From Thermomicrobiaceae bacterium (GTDB taxonomy: Bacteria > Chloroflexota > Chloroflexia > Thermomicrobiales > Thermomicrobiaceae), in assembly GCA_007124395.1 (NCBI GenBank), contig SLFF01000209.1, forward strand, positions 1 through 6,754: a stretch of 6,754 nt of DNA. Direction: 5' to 3'. Shown piece after piece: positions 6,075 to 6,754 of this stretch. A model generated the notes under the pieces. That model saw nothing but the letters and a program-made list of their open reading frames with translations. It made no database searches and was not told the DNA's origin. Every line of letters begins with the position of its first letter. The stretch's first letter is position 1. Made by a program: the position numbers and the translations under genes.

Positions 6075-6103
6075 TTGACACAGGCCTGCCTGGTCAGTAG
6101 TAT
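6075..6103 (+). promoter_or_regulatory. rRNA promoter P1
   Basis: A perfect TTGACA (6075-6080) is followed after 17 bp by TAGTAT (6098-6103); an overlapping TATTAT at 6101-6106 would give a 20-bp spacer. The spacer contains the palindrome CAGGCCTG. Transcription would start near 6110, some 525 bases before the mature 16S 5' end. Confidence 0.5.
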
Positions 6104-6114
6104 TATTAGCCGCT

Positions 6115-6180
6115 GATCGAAACGAGATCGGCGCTCCGCCCGGGAGTCGACCCCAGCAAAAACGGATCGAAATGAGATCG
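6115..6180 (+). repeat. Pair of 16-bp direct repeats, 50 bp apart
   Basis: GATCGAAACGAGATCG (6115-6130) recurs as GATCGAAATGAGATCG (6165-6180) with one mismatch; start-to-start spacing is 50 bp, about five helical turns. A related dyad, CGATCTCGTCGAGATC, lies at 6358-6373 and shares the CGATCTC end in the opposite orientation. The second copy ends 21 bp before the P2 -35. The elements may bind a regulator of rRNA transcription. Confidence 0.5.
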
Positions 6181-6201
6181 CTGAGTTGCTGGAAGATGGT
6201 C

Positions 6202-6231
6202 TTGACAGAAAGCCCCGTGAGCGAGTAAGAT
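6202..6231 (+). promoter_or_regulatory. rRNA promoter P2
   Basis: TTGACA (6202-6207) and TAAGAT (6226-6231) are separated by 18 bp. The context CTTGACA and GTAAGATA is shared with P3, showing that the two are copies of one promoter type. Transcription would begin near 6238, at the edge of the inverted repeat at 6240-6254. Confidence 0.75.
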
Positions 6232-6239
6232 ATGTTTCC

Positions 6240-6254
6240 GCCGGTTGAACCGGC
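6240..6254. repeat. Perfect inverted repeat at the P2 start site
   Basis: GCCGGTT, a central G, and AACCGGC form 7-bp arms with a single-base centre. It lies at about +2 to +16 of the predicted P2 transcript, where a bound dimer would block initiation; in RNA it could form a 5-bp hairpin. Confidence 0.45.
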
Positions 6255-6270
6255 CCGGCCGCGAGCCGGT

Positions 6271-6290
6271 GAGCCACGAACGAGTGGCTC
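6271..6290 (+). repeat. Perfect 7-bp stem hairpin in the P2 transcript
   Basis: GAGCCAC (6271-6277) and GTGGCTC (6284-6290) enclose the loop GAACGA. There is no following T-tract, so it is not a terminator. It lies between P2 and P3. Confidence 0.5.
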
Positions 6291-6294
6291 GGGT

Positions 6295-6333
6295 CCGAAA
6301 ACGGAGACTCTTGACAAGAGGTGGCGTTTTCGG
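6295..6333. repeat. 9-bp inverted repeat enclosing the P3 -35 box
   Basis: CCGAAAACG (6295-6303) and CGTTTTCGG (6325-6333) are perfect reverse complements 21 bp apart. The TTGACA of P3 (6311-6316) lies between them, and the right arm fills the end of the P3 spacer. This could be an operator, or a hairpin in RNA made from P1 and P2. Confidence 0.45.
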
Positions 6334-6340
6334 GTAAGAT
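6311..6340 (+). promoter_or_regulatory. rRNA promoter P3
   Basis: TTGACA (6311-6316) and TAAGAT (6335-6340) are separated by 18 bp, the same spacing and -10 as P2. Transcription would start near 6347, giving a leader of about 290 bases before the mature 16S 5' end. Confidence 0.75.
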
Positions 6341-6346
6341 ACTCAG

Positions 6347-6457
6347 GCTGACATACACGATCTCGTCGAGATCAGTAGTCACGCCAATAAATGGCAACAA
6401 TGGGAGGTGTGAGCACGATCCAGAGACAGTAGCTACTACAGCTTAGTCTTCGTGCCG
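6347..6457 (+). other. Structured rRNA leader segment before an internal terminator
   Basis: This stretch holds several inverted repeats: GATCTC/GAGATC with loop GTC (6359-6373), GCCA/TGGC (6383-6395), and GCACGA (6413-6418) pairing with TCGTGC (6450-6455) around an inner GTAG/CTAC hairpin (6429-6439). Together with the following terminator this could be a discrete small RNA of about 130 bases, or a leader that controls readthrough into the rRNA genes. I match it to no known riboswitch, tRNA, 6S or SRP RNA. Confidence 0.35.
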
Positions 6458-6479
6458 CCCGCCAGATACGGCGGGTTTT
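6458..6479 (+). terminator. Intrinsic-terminator structure inside the rRNA leader
   Basis: CCCGCC (6458-6463) and GGCGGG (6470-6475) form a GC-only 6-bp stem with loop AGATAC, followed directly by TTTTCTTCT. It lies about 110 bases after P3 and 155 bases before the mature 16S end, in the sense direction. It has the form of a real terminator, so rRNA transcription from P1-P3 must read through it, or it ends a separate short transcript. Confidence 0.65.
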
Positions 6480-6501
6480 CTTCTCCCAGGAAACCAGCAC
6501 C

Positions 6502-6529
6502 TTTACAATTGAAGTGTAGTTCGTACAGT
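6502..6529 (+). promoter_or_regulatory. Weak candidate promoter downstream of the leader terminator
   Basis: TTTACA (6502-6507) and TACAGT (6524-6529) are 16 bp apart. If real, it would start transcription near 6536 and bypass the terminator, but it would also begin inside the boxA-like sequence. It is much weaker than P2 and P3. Confidence 0.25.
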
Positions 6530-6533
6530 CAGA

Positions 6534-6544
6534 GGTCCTTAACG
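6534..6544 (+). promoter_or_regulatory. boxA-like antitermination sequence
   Basis: GGTCCTTAACG matches 8 of 11 positions of the E. coli boxA core GCTCTTTAACA, the NusB/S10 site of rRNA antitermination. It lies about 90 bases before the mature 16S end, a usual place for it. Known boxA complexes act chiefly against Rho, so this alone may not overcome the intrinsic terminator at 6458. Confidence 0.4.
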
Positions 6545-6563
6545 ATTCCTTTGGTTTCTGTCG

Positions 6564-6627
6564 GCATCTTTACGATGCTTGCAGGTACCATGTGCTCATA
6601 GAGCAACATGACCGCGATTATTCGCGG
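6564..6627 (+). other. Three consecutive hairpins before the mature 16S end
   Basis: GCATC/GATGC with loop TTTAC (6564-6578), CATGTGCTC with GAGC-A-ACATG and loop ATA (6589-6610, one bulged A), and CCGCGA/TCGCGG with loop TTAT (6612-6627) follow one another. They end 7 bases before the 16S. They are likely elements of the precursor leader used in processing or folding of pre-16S RNA. Confidence 0.5.
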
Positions 6628-6634
6628 AAGAAAC

Positions 6635-6754
6635 TTGATGGAGAGTTTGATCCTGGCTCAGGAACAACGCTGGCGGCGTGCCTAATGCATGCAAGTCGAA
6701 TGGGACCCATTTCGGTGGACGACCATGGCGGACGGGTGAGTAACACGTGGAGAA
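6635..6754 (+). rRNA. rrs: 16S ribosomal RNA, 5' part only
   Basis: The universal 5' sequence AGAGTTTGATCCTGGCTCAG lies at 6642-6661, followed by the conserved ACGCTGGCGGCG, CCTAATGCATGCAAGTCGAA, GGCGGACGGGTGAGTAACACGTG segments. Aligning AGAGTTTGATC with E. coli positions 8-18 puts the mature end near 6635. The gene is cut by the window end after about 120 bases (through helix 6 and the start of helix 7 region). The combination CAGGAACAACGCTGGCGGCG with GTGCCTAATGCATGCAAG suggests Chloroflexota. Confidence 0.97.

Noticed and set aside
6005..6400. Open frames on the - strand across the rRNA control region
   Set aside because: They run through three sigma70-type promoters and several perfect dyads, lack ribosome binding sites, and match no known family.
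6418..6428. ATCCAGAGA resembling the PyrR-binding loop of pyr attenuators
   Set aside because: Only nine bases agree, the following GGCT part is missing, and no pyrimidine gene follows.
6391..6432. Leader peptide of 13 codons (MATMGGVSTIQRQ) before the leader terminator
   Set aside because: No ribosome binding site precedes it, no run of a single regulatory amino acid codon is present, and it precedes rRNA rather than a biosynthetic gene.

Overview
This is a GC-rich bacterial chromosome segment that ends in the first 120 or so bases of a 16S rRNA gene (about 6635 to the window end, + strand). The 16S 5' end (AGAGTTTGATCCTGGCTCAG, then GGAACAACGCTGGCGGCG and CCTAATGCATGCAAGTCGAA) and the C-terminal domain of the D-Ala-D-Ala carboxypeptidase-like protein both fit the Chloroflexota, most likely a Thermomicrobia-type lineage. 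That placement is inference from recognition; no search was run.

Layout. At 45-1349 (- strand) lies an MFS exporter of the MFS_3/EntS type. The short region 1350-2297 then carries small + strand genes. First is a 60-codon single-span membrane protein frame (1496-1678) interrupted by an in-frame TAG at codon 7. It is followed by two adjacent paralogous small helix-turn-helix proteins of the excisionase/MerR-like type (1738-1953 and 2070-2297). The second HTH gene has its own strong promoter and a leader that can fold in two mutually exclusive ways around its Shine-Dalgarno sequence. A perfect 13-bp bidirectional terminator (2323-2356) separates it from the convergent - strand genes.

The - strand genes, in transcription order, are: a secreted S11-family D-Ala-D-Ala carboxypeptidase with a long C-terminal extension (5941 to 4313); HMG-CoA lyase with all known catalytic and metal residues (4063 to 3179); and a RimJ/RimL-type GNAT acetyltransferase, probably from a TTG start (3079 to 2384). 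The lyase and GNAT genes are likely co-transcribed. The carboxypeptidase is separated from the lyase by about 250 bp and probably has its own promoter at 6002-6029.

From 5942 to 6634 there is no protein gene. This is the divergent control region of the carboxypeptidase and the rRNA operon. It holds three tandem TTGACA promoters reading into the 16S gene, a repeated 16-bp element, several perfect inverted repeats, an unexpected intrinsic-terminator structure (6458-6479) between the promoters and the 16S gene, a boxA-like sequence, and three hairpins just before the mature 16S 5' end.

The most interesting items are the terminator inside the rRNA leader, the Shine-Dalgarno-mimic leader of the second HTH gene, and the small membrane-protein/tandem-HTH cassette. 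No mobile element, CRISPR array or known defence locus is visible.
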